Assembly: GCA_964058805.1 (NCBI GenBank)
Contig: CAXKVV010000660.1
Coordinates: 1-32,095, forward strand
Length of the DNA: 32,095 nucleotides
Source: Schoenoplectus triqueter
Lineage: Eukaryota > Streptophyta > Magnoliopsida > Poales > Cyperaceae
Direction of reading: 5' to 3'
Shown: positions 12,131 to 22,346 of the stretch, in pieces
Layout of the letters: each line of letters starts with the position of its first letter
How positions within the stretch are numbered: position 1 is the first letter of the stretch
Made by a program: the position numbers and the translations under genes
Notes under the pieces: model-generated
What the model saw: only the letters and a program-made list of their open reading frames with translations
What the model was told of the DNA's origin: nothing
Databases searched by the model: none

Positions 12131-15057
12131 TAACTTAGGACTTTATATTTATGCGGCAATAACACCGTATAAACGATAATTCGGGCTTCCGAGATGATAA
12201 CGCCCTATGAGAGTGAACGACTATAAAGAACGTACTCTAGTCTGCTGGATCTGGTAATCTACCTCACAATATAATTAACAAATGGATTAGGGTATGATTT
12301 CAGTTTCCATATCATCAAAAGGATTCGTGAAATAAAAAAATGGAATATAATAATAAATGTGATCCTCTTTGTACCAACCAGGGGCCAAAAGAGAGTTCTC
12401 GACTTTCATTATACCAACCAGGGACCAAACGAGAAATCACTTTGGACATACCGAGATATCAAATAAGTCGGCTAAATAAAATAATATAATAAAATGGAAT
12501 AAAATCCAAACTCGAATATGACCGTCCACATTAAACACTGAAAGCCATTTCAATCATTCGCTCAATTAAATTTGGAATCAAATCATATACAGAGTAATAA
12601 ATAATATAATATTAATCAAAGAAAAATACTTGTGGCACTACCAAACCCAACAAATGACGAGGTCAGTGAATGACTGACAAGCAAAGGTGCACAGTGTGTA
12701 TACACAGACTAAGGGGTTCCACGGGCCAACCGGTTTACCAAACGTAACCCGTTGGTCTGGTTATATAAGGCAACATCAGACTGAGATCACTCAGCCCACC
12801 TCTCAATACTCTCATGCATTTAATGCATGATTAACTACCTAACCTAGTTATTTAATAATGATAATAATGATATTTATTCTAATAATTATAATCTATAACT
12901 TTTATTTTATTTCTAATCTAATTCTATTTTGGGACTAAATTCTGAATCCTACTCCTATTCTATCTACATGCAAAATGATATGATACGACATGTAAAAGCG
13001 GGTAGGCTAAAAAAATGCTAGTCAGAATACTATATGCATATGACAGTTCAAATCAGGTATATAATAATTGGTTGGTCAGAAAAATATCGCAATTCATTTT
13101 AATTTTGAAAACAATCATTTCGGTTTTGGGTTTCTATTTCTGAAGAAAGATAATTGAATATCAGGAACCGTACCTGAGAGCGCTGGTGAGGATCGTGGAG
13201 TCGCTATACTCTGGAGGCAGATCACCCATCTCGAGATAAGTTGAAATTAGGTTTTATATAAAAATAACATAAATCAAAATAAGAAGAAAATGAAAGGAAA
13301 ATAAAATAAAATAAAAAGAAATTCAATCAATTAAAATGAATATTTTTATTTTATTAATGTGTTGGTGTTTTAATAAAAGGGATCAGAGGCTGACTCATTA
13401 TCATTGTATCTATTCGATAATTTTATTTTGAAGTAGATAATGTAATCATTTTCCATACATTCAAGTTTATAATTTAGTCCATGAATATCGTCAAACCTTT
13501 CGAGGCGGATTCAAATTAATTAGTCATATTTTTAATTTATCACTTAATTATCTTATGACTTTTAATCATTAAGTCTTTATTATTTTAATACTAATCCTAA
13601 TTAAAATTTTAAACTAATTATTAATTCAATTATTGGCCCAATAAAATTTTATTTTCTTAAATCCTAATTATTAGAAATAGGATTAAGCTCTTCTATTAAT
13701 TCCTTATCAAATTTTCCAATTTAATTTAAAGCTCTACCTGTCCAAATTTACTTAGGCTCATTCAACAAGCCCTGTATTATAACTTTCAGCCCAATGACAT
13801 ACCCATCCAGACATTCGGGCACCCACAAAAATAATTCCAGGGAACGAGCAAGCATAAACAACACCCAGGATCGAAAGGTGCAAGACACAAGCCAGTATCA
13901 GCACACACGACCAAGGTAACCCAAGCATTTCAAGAGATTACATCCTAAAAATAACTCAATAGGAAACCAATAAGGGTCAAATGCAGTTATCAGTTTATAT
14001 ATCGAAAACCAGCCAAAACAAATTAGTCCATTAACTAGCAGTGACAGTCAAACCAGTACAACACACATAAAAAATAGGGCAACAATTTCAAACCAGCCAA
14101 ACAATTAGTACACGACCAACAACATAGATAGGGACAAGGGCGATACTAGTTGAGAGTCAAGTAACATAAGTCAAAAGGCTCTATTAGCAAGGCAACATGT
14201 ATAAATCTCTGATCAGGTGCATTATCAAGTCTATACCAGAAAAATCAGTCCCTAACTAAACAAAATAGCAAGGAATCTCAAAAACAATAGAGCTAGTCAG
14301 GGGGAAAGGACTGGTACCAGTAATCAAAAACTAAAAACAGCCCATATGATAATAGTAACCCAACAATCAAATTCAAGACATACTAGCAAAAACAATCAAG
14401 GCACGACCCATCTCCAACAAACAACATACCCATAAGCATACCACAAAACTAAACATATAGACTAGCACATAAAATCAAACAACCAATAGTCAAATTAACC
14501 AACAAGCAACAATCAGACCAGCAAGAGGGGTTCACATCTCTAGGGTTTCCCAGTTACAATGGCCAAACAAGGAGGCAACCAAGCAAAGATTGTTGGCAGC
14601 AGACCTCGCCTCACTGGTACTGACAGTACTAGTGTACCAAGGTAAAGAAAAATAAAGAAACAACAAGCAATAGACCGAACAAAGCAACCATCAACCAATG
14701 ATCTAACAAGAAACACCTCAAAATAGGCAACCATCTCAAAAATATAGTTAGTGTTTTTATCAGTATGGTAAGTTGAGCAAAAGAGGGCAACACACAAAGA
14801 GGCTAAGGAGAAAAAAATGAGTCAGGGGTGAGCTCCTCCTTTACTACCAATCATTCCTTCTCTCCCTTCCTATTTCACCAGAAAAATTAGGATAGTGTTC
14901 AGACACAATCTATCCTTATCAGTAAATGGTTAAATCTCAGCACATGAAAATTCAAACGAGCAAGAAGGGAGAAGAGGCCAGAACAGCGACTTATATAAGG
15001 AAGGGAGAGGGTTCTAGAGGGGCTAGTGTCAGAGCACACAAGGGTGATTAGATAAGA

Positions 15058-15600
15058 GGGTGAGCCAACGGTCAATTCGAGTTGACAGGTGACGGAAGGG
15101 GAAGGTAAGGTCAATGTACAACGTCGCAGCTAGAGGAGAATCAAGGAGAAGCGAAAAATAGAGGGTCATTGAGTGATCATGTGAGAGGGAGTGGCTTGGA
15201 AGAAAAAATCAAGAGGGAGTGGGTAAAGGGGAGTGTTGCTAGAGAGACAGAAATTGGGGAGGGTAACAGACGAGGAGGAGAGAGAGATGTAATTAAGGGG
15301 ATGAGACAGTTGTCGGGTGAGCCAACGGTCAACCTGAGTTGATAGGTGACGGGAGGGGAAGGTAAGGTCAATGTACGACGTCACAGCTAGAGGAGAAGCA
15401 AAAAATGGAGGTCGATGAGTGATCCTATGAGAGGGAGTGGCTCAGAGGAAAAAATCAAGAGGGAGTAGGTAAAAGGGAGTGTTTCCAGAGAGAGACAGAA
15501 ATAGGGGAGGGTAACATAAGAGGAGGAGGAGAGAGAGATGTAATTAAGGGGATGAAACAGTTGTCGGGTGAGAGAGAATGGGAAGAAGATGTACAGTAGG
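15058..15600. repeat. Tandem repeat, about 254-bp unit, two full copies plus a partial third
   Basis: The word GGGTGAGCCAACGGTCAA opens units at 15058 and 15315, and GGGTGAG recurs at 15566. Within each unit the same landmarks follow in order: GGTGACGG.AGGGGAAGG, TAAGGTCAATGTAC, GCTAGAGGAGAA, AGAGGGAGTGGCT, AAAAAATCAAGAGGGAGT, then ATGTAATTAAGGGGATGA and ACAGTTGTC. The strand is strongly purine-rich. Reading frames on the opposite strand across this array are consequences of that composition and repetition, not genes. Confidence 0.85.
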
Positions 15601-16232
15601 TAATAAATGAAGTAGAAAAAGAGAGAGTATATGATTTCTACGGTCAAGTTTTGTGGCATTTTGTGTTGCGTTTAAGTTTTTGATTTAATTATTAGTGTAA
15701 CGTCAATTTATCATTATTGTTGTATTATTTAGTTAAATATTTATTTAATTTCGATGTTTAATTAATTTCGTTCATTTAAATTGTCAATTTCTTAAACTTT
15801 GAACCATTTTGATTTGCGCCGGGCTCTTTTCATTATTCGATTTATGAATTATTTATTCATTTTATCGCACTTTATTTTATTATTTTTATGATCTCTTAAT
15901 TTTGATATTTTGATCTCTGCTTTAACGATTGTATTTAATCATACATGTACACGTGCGACTTTATTCATTTGTTATTTGTTTGAATATTAATTTGTTTTGA
16001 TCGGTCTATTTACTAATTGGTTCTTATTTATTTGGTTATTTTTAATTATTATCGGTTATCAATTTTAGTTAATTATTTATCCATTTAGTCATTTATTTAT
16101 TTATTTTTGTAATATGTTATTAGTTTATTTGTGTTAAATCTATCAGTCGAATGAATTAATTTATTTAATTTCTATTTATTTATTTATTTATTATTATTAT
16201 TACTTAATTAAAATTTATGGTTTAACATAAAT

Positions 16233-16557
16233 TGACCTTGACCCAATTCGATTCTATTTAATTTCTTCTAAAAGATCAAATTATGGCGGAGCCATGTATG
16301 GATAGGGGAGAGTATTGACCCTCCCTGATTTTTTTAAAGTAGGCTTGCGATTTAAAAATTGTCTTAATTTTTAAAAAAATTATGAAAATATACCTTATCC
16401 TAGAAAATATTTCAAAATACACCTCTAAAATTTTATTTTCATTATAAAAATATAGTTAATTTTCAAAATAATTATAATAGTATACCTATAATTTTTTTTG
16501 TACCCCTATCTTAGAGGCATGCAAAAAATGTTTTAAATAGAAAACATCACTATATAT
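16233..16557. other. Short spacer right of the LTR
   Basis: AT-rich DNA with a TGGCGGAGCCATG word at about 16283, a type of sequence often seen in degraded plant retroelements. No boundaries or coding region are visible. Confidence 0.3.
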
Positions 16558-16870
16558 AGTCTGGTTATGGTGCTTTGTAAAGTACAGAGACGTTATGTGT
16601 TTTGCGCTCTATTTTTAATTTCAAGTCAGAAATAATTGATCTGAACCGTTCAATCTAATCTTCATATCAAAATCTATTACTAAATCAAATTTTATATTTT
16701 TTTTGCTATTTTTTCTAATGAGAAGAAAATGACTTGATCTGAAAATTCTGATTCATCCAAAAATGACAGTTTTCCCCCTATTCTAAAAAATAAAAAATCT
16801 GACTTAAAATTAAAAATAAAATGCAAAACACACAACGCATCTGTCTTTACAAAACACAATAATCGGACTC
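16558..16870. mobile_element. MITE, 313 bp, probably MULE-type
   Basis: The left end and the reverse complement of the right end match over about 75 bp: AGTCTGGTTATGGTG against GAGTCCGATTATTGTG, then TTTGTAAAG and a shared GTGTTTTGC, AT-rich TATTTTTAATTT and AAGTCAG. The flanking 9-mers ACTATATAT (16549-16557) and AATATATAT (16871-16879) agree in 8 of 9 positions, though both are simple TA sequence. There is no coding capacity. Confidence 0.65.
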
Positions 16871-17319
16871 AATATATATATATAATGATGTAACCCTTGA
16901 ATTTATTGCTGATTTTTGTGTATCGCTGAATGTTCTGTCAACATAAGGCAATAGTGTGATATTTTTAATCTTCATTATTAAAGTATTTTATTGAACTGTT
17001 TTACTCAATGACGGGAGAAAAAAAAAATCTCCATAACACAAACATCTCTGGGCTTTTTTATTTCATTTTTAGAATCTTTTAATGCTGGAGACAAAACATC
17101 TGGATCACATCATGCCATCATGGGGTTCAGTGGATAGTTGAAAGAAATATTTCAGTGTGAAGTGTGAACTGTGAGACTGTGAAGTATCCCCACTGGATAG
17201 ATATGTATGAGCACAGTGCGGAGAATCTTATAGGCCCCTCGTAGAAAACAATAGAAGTAACGCAAGTAGCACAAACAGGACACATGGAATGAATAAACTA
17301 AACCCCTGCCCTTTATGAG
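16871..17319. other. Spacer upstream of the promoter-like island
   Basis: No gene or repeat boundary is recognised. Base composition becomes gradually less AT-rich toward the right, where the promoter-like island begins. Confidence 0.3.
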
Positions 17320-17624
17320 AACCCTAAATTCTTTTTTTTTTATGCCAACCCTAAATCCTTATACAGCGATCACTTTGAGAGACACTGGGCCCACCGACAC
17401 GTGGCCGGGGGAGAAAGAGAGAGAGTAACGGGGACTCAGAAAGCGAGGTGTTGGTGTATCGTGAGTGGGCGGCGGGGGGAACACGCGTGCGCCTTTGCGG
17501 GTCCCATCCTTTGACATACCTCACTCTTCGCATCACCATGACCTCATCGAGTCTTCTCACCTCCTTCTTGATCGTCTGTGACCTCCCCCTCCTTCCTCTC
17601 CTACATCGTCAGCCGTCAGCAACT
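17320..17624 (+). promoter_or_regulatory. GC-rich promoter-like island without a recognisable gene
   Basis: Two telo-box words AACCCTAA (17320-17327 and 17347-17354) are followed by the palindromic Site II / TCP element TGGGCCCA (17386-17393) and a G-box / ABRE core CACGTGGC (17398-17405). Then comes a purine run, a GC-rich stretch (about 17455-17500) and a pyrimidine-rich part that would suit a leader. Telo-box plus Site II is a known pairing in plant promoters of ribosomal-protein and translation genes. What follows is not an identified gene: at 17633 the tandem hAT elements begin. An ATG at 17538 opens a short frame of unknown meaning that runs into the transposon. I infer a captured, duplicated or orphaned promoter. 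Confidence 0.45.
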
Positions 17625-17632
17625 CTCTTTAC

Positions 17633-17963
17633 CATAGTAACAACTTTACGATTCGGGAAACGTTCGGCGAGGTCAAAAATTCGAGGTTCGGGTATAATAC
17701 GGGTATAATTCGGGAATAGTTCGTTTCACATAATATAAATAAAATATATATTATATTGAAAAAATATTAAAAATATATTAAAAACTATAAAATTCTATAT
17801 AAAATAATATATAATGTGTTTTTTTGCCGAATAATTCGCGAATAAAACGTTTTTTTGACAAAAAAAATGCACTGTATATCAAACTGACGAATTATTCGTG
17901 AAACATCTGGCTATGGGTGAAAAACGAATTATTCGCGAATAATTCGCGAATGGTGTTACTATG
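17633..17963. mobile_element. hAT-type MITE E1 (331 bp) of a tandem pair
   Basis: Ends are CATAGTAACA and TGTTACTATG, a perfect 10-bp inverted repeat. Identical 8-bp repeats CTCTTTAC flank it at 17625-17632 and 17964-17971, the TSD length of hAT elements. The interior carries TTCGCGAA-type palindromes (GAATTATTCGCGAATAATTCG pattern near 17925-17950) and AT-rich filler. There is no coding capacity. Confidence 0.88.
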
Positions 17964-17971
17964 CTCTTTAC

Positions 17972-18287
17972 CATAGTAACAAATTCGGAAATTATCCGGC
18001 GAGGTAAAAAATTTATGATTCGGATATAATACGGATACAATTAAGGTATATTTAGTTTCATATAATATAAAATATATATATTTTTTATTGTTAAAATTTT
18101 AAAATATATTAAAAACTATAAATTTCAATTAAAATAATATATAATGTGTTATTTGACAAATAATTCACGAATAAAATATTTTTAAACCAAAAAATATAAT
18201 ATATTAAACTGACGAATTATTGGTGAAATATTCGGCTATAGATAAAAATAAATTGTTCGTGAATAATTCGTGCATCTTATTACTATG
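17972..18287. mobile_element. hAT-type MITE E2 (316 bp), tandem partner of E1
   Basis: It starts CATAGTAACAAATTCGG and ends ATTACTATG. Order and spacing of internal words match E1 (ACGGATA, AAAATATATTAAAAACTATAA, AATAATATATAATGTGTT, ACGAATTATT). Its left flank is the CTCTTTAC shared with E1; its right flank is CTATCTAC (18288-18295), 6 of 8 identical. CG-containing words of E1 appear here as CA or TG variants, suggesting E2 is the older, more decayed copy. Confidence 0.85.
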
Positions 18288-18295
18288 CTATCTAC

Positions 18296-18646
18296 TGATC
18301 TATTCTTTAGTTATTTATTTACTTATGTGACTTTGATTAAGTATAATTTACTGATACCTACCTTTTTTTTTCAAAATAAAGAAAAGTGATGCTATATAAA
18401 TATTATAAATATGTAGCTACTTTGATTAAACTTTTAATTTGAGTGCAACTAATAATGAAAAATTAATAAATTTTAAATTGATAGAAAACATGTTAGATAT
18501 TTAGATACAATTTTTAACCTTTTTCTTGTGTTCGTGATCGGAGTCTTCAGATATTATAACCATGTTTTGGACACTTTGCTCTCTTATTTTTTTAACTTTT
18601 ATTTGTAGTTTCATCGTTCTGGTACGTTGGCATGCTATATTGCATA
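18296..18646. other. Spacer between hAT-type MITEs
   Basis: AT-rich, non-coding; nothing further recognised. Confidence 0.3.
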
Positions 18647-18859
18647 TAGAGGTGATAAAATTTATTTCGATTTGATCCGTTTCAATTTTTCAGAAAGTCA
18701 AACTAATCTGATTTAATTTGTGTTCAAAAAATTTACAATTCAATTCAAATCAACTTAAAATTCAAATAAGTCCAACATTCAAATTAATATGATCCGATAT
18801 GATTTTTTTTTAGAAAATCAAATGACTCCATCCAACCCACCCAACATTTGTCACCTCTA
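18647..18859. mobile_element. hAT-type MITE, 213 bp
   Basis: Ends are TAGAGGTGA and TCACCTCTA, a perfect 9-bp inverted repeat of the TAG-starting kind common in hAT elements. Flanking 8-mers ATTGCATA (left) and ATTGGATG (right) agree in 6 of 8 positions, consistent with a decayed 8-bp TSD. The interior is AT-rich and non-coding. Confidence 0.7.
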
Positions 18860-19951
18860 ATTGGATGTTATCATTATATGTTAACAAATGCGAGCGCAAT
18901 CAGTGAAATTTATTACTCGGCCTGGGTGCTTTCACTGGAGAGTTGAGGCTGCCTCAACCCACAACACACTTGATGCGACATTTTATATATTTTATTTATA
19001 CACATGCAAGTTGCTAGAAGAAAGAACACACATTGTTCATGCTTTGATTCGCTTAATAATTAGTAGGGGATCAAATATCAATATAGGAAATTGAGAAGAA
19101 CAAGAGGGTACGCCAAACAGAGCAACTTGGGTGCCTGGCTATAGCTGGGGAGACCAATCTAACGGACCAGAATTTTTGGCGATGAAATGGAACAATACAA
19201 GTCAAAAGGTTTACACCTTTTTGTCTAGTGTGTGATTATTCATATGCTAAAAATTATTTTAATATATAAGCCACGGATCATTATCTTATTCTAACCACAT
19301 GGCATAGCCTAAATGCTTAATTTACCTAAGAACGCAATCCTTGACAAGATGTGAAAATAAATAGGCAATTAGTTTAGATAAACTTAAAGAGTACATGCAA
19401 ATAACTGTGTAGCTACTATTGTACAATATTCTATGTAATCGGACTATAATCTGATTTAAAATCAAGTAATTAAATTTGCAAGCTTAAAAATCTAAATTCC
19501 ATTAACAATGAAATATATTATATATACACAAATAAAAATATTAAGTTGAGTGACTACCTAGAACATATTTTTGACAGAAAAATTGATAAGTCAGACTTAA
19601 ACATGTTATATGCTGAAGTTAGAATAGACACAACTCTACGTCAATGCAAACATACAATTATATATTTATATTATATTATGTACAAAATATCATAAATTAT
19701 AAACAAAAGAAATACATTAATCTGCCTCATTATCTAATAGTTAGTAATCAAATGCATTACAAATTCAGCAAAAATCACTATTGAAATCACTATAAAACCT
19801 TATATGATATAATGGATGATTAAATAACTAATATATATTGTATTATATTTTTATCATATAGGACAAATAGTAATTACTATATAATAATTATTGGGTATGA
19901 TAAAAATAATTATTTTTATCTGTATGTTTATCCAAAATAATTCTGATCGAA
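18860..19951. other. Gene-free spacer
   Basis: A moderately GC-balanced stretch at about 18885-19230 includes a 68-codon frame with no recognised motif. I do not call it a gene. The rest is AT-rich with nothing identified. Confidence 0.3.
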
Positions 19952-19960
19952 TAATATAAT

Positions 19961-20393
19961 GGGGACTAGGGATCTGTATAATGATTTATTTTGACAATTT
20001 TAATAATGGCATTCTAAAAAAATAAAAAATAAAATAAAAAAGTTTATAAACATATTTTTTAAGTTAGACGTTGTTAGTGCTTAAAATTTCATATAATTTA
20101 GTTATTATTTGATGGTCCATAAAAAACTGTTAAATTATAATCGTTACAATCATATAAAATTTTGATGATATTTTATAGACCCTCAAATAATATCTAAATT
20201 GCATAAAATTATACACAATTTTGATTTTATTTGATGGACTATCAAATAATATTTAAATTGAGTAAAATTTGAAACACTATCGATCCATAAGTTGAAAAAT
20301 ATATCTATAATTTTTTTCTAGTTTAATTGTTATATTTTTTAAAATGCTATTGTCAAGACTGTCAAAACAATCCATTATCAAGGGATCCTCTCC
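19961..20393. mobile_element. MULE-type MITE, 433 bp, 9-bp TSD
   Basis: A perfect 9-bp direct repeat TAATATAAT flanks it (19952-19960 and 20394-20402). The ends are inverted copies over about 150 bp: GGGGACTAGGGATC on the left against GGAGAGGATCCC on the right complement, then TTATTTTGACA / TTGTTTTGACA, AAT.GCATT.TAAAAAA and TATTATTTGAT.GTCCAT. The size, TSD length and long TIRs indicate a Mutator-derived MITE. It is non-coding. Confidence 0.85.
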
Positions 20394-20402
20394 TAATATA
20401 AT

Positions 20403-22027
20403 TAATAAGTAATTCCATTCGAAACTCCGTTTTTGCTAGTAATCTTAATTTTCATCCAAATCTAACAAAAAAGAAAATAAAATAATAAAAACATTTGATC
20501 ATGTTACTCCTGTAGTTGTGGTCAGTGAGGGAGTTAGAATTTTTGTATAGGATGGCGAGATGTAATTACATTACTAAAGCATTACAATTGATAAATGAAG
20601 GAACCAATCAGTGATAGAGGTACATGGATCAAAATGGTGTCAATGGACACCACTCAAATTTATAAATTTCATATATAATTTTTAATAATATAATATATTT
20701 ATAATAATAATTATTATTTTATTATATATTTAAACCTTTGAAAATTATTTGATATTTTCACTATTGACACCACTATTTTTTTTATCAATGAGGAATAAGT
20801 AAAAAAAAACATGTACTTTGTAATGAGACAAATTTAACATCCACTTCCATAATTTTTATTTTTATTGATCATATAAAATTTTCTTTTTGACTAAATTAAC
20901 AGAAAATTTCAATCTTGTAATTTCTTGATTACTTAATGTCTCGTCAAGAAATTAGTGTAATCAATTTAATATAACCACATTAGGAAAGATAAACAATGAT
21001 TAATTTTTTTCCATTTAAAAAGTTAACTTATAAGTTTAAATGTAATCATACTTATTTAAAAAATCCGATCACTTTTAATCTTTGTCGAAATTTAATTTGA
21101 ACTTGACATAATGTTTTAATGTCATGATTTACTGAGTTTTTTTTTATATTTTTATGATGATTTATAAATTGACTTGACATTTTTGTCTGAAAATATTTAT
21201 TTTCATCTTTTTTATAGAAAAAAACATAAATATAATAAAGAAGCTTTTTGTAAGGGATCCAGAAATGAATGTCTTTTTCATATACTTATATCGAGAAAAA
21301 AAATAAATTAAATATGTTCAATTTAGTAAGAAAAAATTTGAAGGAAAAAAAATTAAATGTTTAAACTTTTTATTGTTTTTAAATAAAAAGAAATTGCAAC
21401 TCTTTTAGGTATTAATTAGAGATAAATTAATATATATACATTTCTATTTTGGCTCACATGTACTAAACAACTAAAAGTTTAAATTTCACATAAAAAATTA
21501 AACCAGTAATTTATAATATACTTTTGCATAAAATTAATTTTCACTATTTATATAAAATTTTATGTTTTTAATGATATTTTAATAAATATTTTTTAGATAA
21601 TAACTCTAATATTTTATATTTTTAGATGATTTTTCAAAAATAATAAAATATAGTATTTTATCATATTTTGAAATTAAGATTTTATTAAGCTATTAGATCA
21701 ATAATTTTGATGTAAAGAAGTTTGAATGATGAATTATTATTATATCTAATAAATATAATATTTTTAATTTAAAATAATAGTTGATGTTAATTTTGACACC
21801 ACTAACAAAAGATTTTGGATCCACCACTAGAACCAATACATCTCATAAATAAAAATATATGATATAATTTAACATCTATTTATAATTTCCGAGGCATTGA
21901 GAGCCGGGCACCTAGTTCCCTTTTCTCCGCCCTGGTTGTGGCCACAGATAACGAAAAATTTACGCAAAAGGTCTGTAAATTTATTTGCACTTGGTGTATG
22001 TTAGTAGCTTTTTAGAGGCAACAATTC
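20403..22027. other. AT-rich spacer with unresolved repeat-like words
   Basis: No gene. The words GGTGTCAATGGACACCACT (about 20636) and TTGACACCACT (about 20764 and 21793) recur and end near TGGATCCACCACTAG (about 21819), suggesting an old inserted element of roughly 1.2 kb. Ends and TSD cannot be defined. Confidence 0.35.
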
Positions 22028-22346
22028 GGCAGGATCAGATTTTTTATTTTGATAAATAAAAGAAAAAAAAATAAGGAATAGGTAAGAACACTTTAAAGTT
22101 GTGCGCTAATGGTCTGAACCAAGTTTCAAACTCGATTCTAATTTTGTTACGTTTGTATATTATATTAAAAATAAAATACGACAGTAGATTATTCCCAAGT
22201 ATTACAACAATAATTAAAAATAAGTTTTATAAAGTCAAATATAAGCACAATAATATATTATTCTAAAATAGTGTCAAATAAATTAAAATATTACAACAAC
22301 AATTAAAATTTAATTGTTCTAATAATTATAACAAAAAAACATAAAT

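Larger units (their letters stand above)
11364..16227. mobile_element. Putative solo LTR (about 4.9 kb) of an LTR retrotransposon
   Basis: The block starts TGTCACACCCC, a common start of plant LTRs, and ends GGTTTAACA, giving the expected TGT...ACA ends. It is flanked by an identical 5-bp repeat TAAAT at 11359-11363 and 16228-16232, the TSD length of LTR retrotransposons. No second copy of the start or end occurs in the window, and no gag, protease, reverse transcriptase or integrase frame is visible, so a solo LTR fits best. A length near 5 kb is unusual but known for some Ty3/gypsy lineages such as Ogre. TATA-like TTATATAAGG occurs at about 12771 and 14992. Because the TSD is short and AT-rich, the right boundary is the weaker one. 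Confidence 0.55.

Noticed and set aside
14540..14797. Minus-strand frame of 85 codons with hydrophobic stretches
   Set aside because: It lies inside the putative LTR and has no recognisable domain; compositional by-product.
14899..15659. Several minus-strand frames of 64-90 codons rich in Ser, Leu and Pro
   Set aside because: They overlap one another, follow the 254-bp tandem repeat and arise from the purine bias of the + strand; they show no protein motif.
17448..17708. A + strand frame of 86 codons
   Set aside because: It runs from the GC-rich island into the hAT element and has no motif; treated as part of the orphan promoter region.
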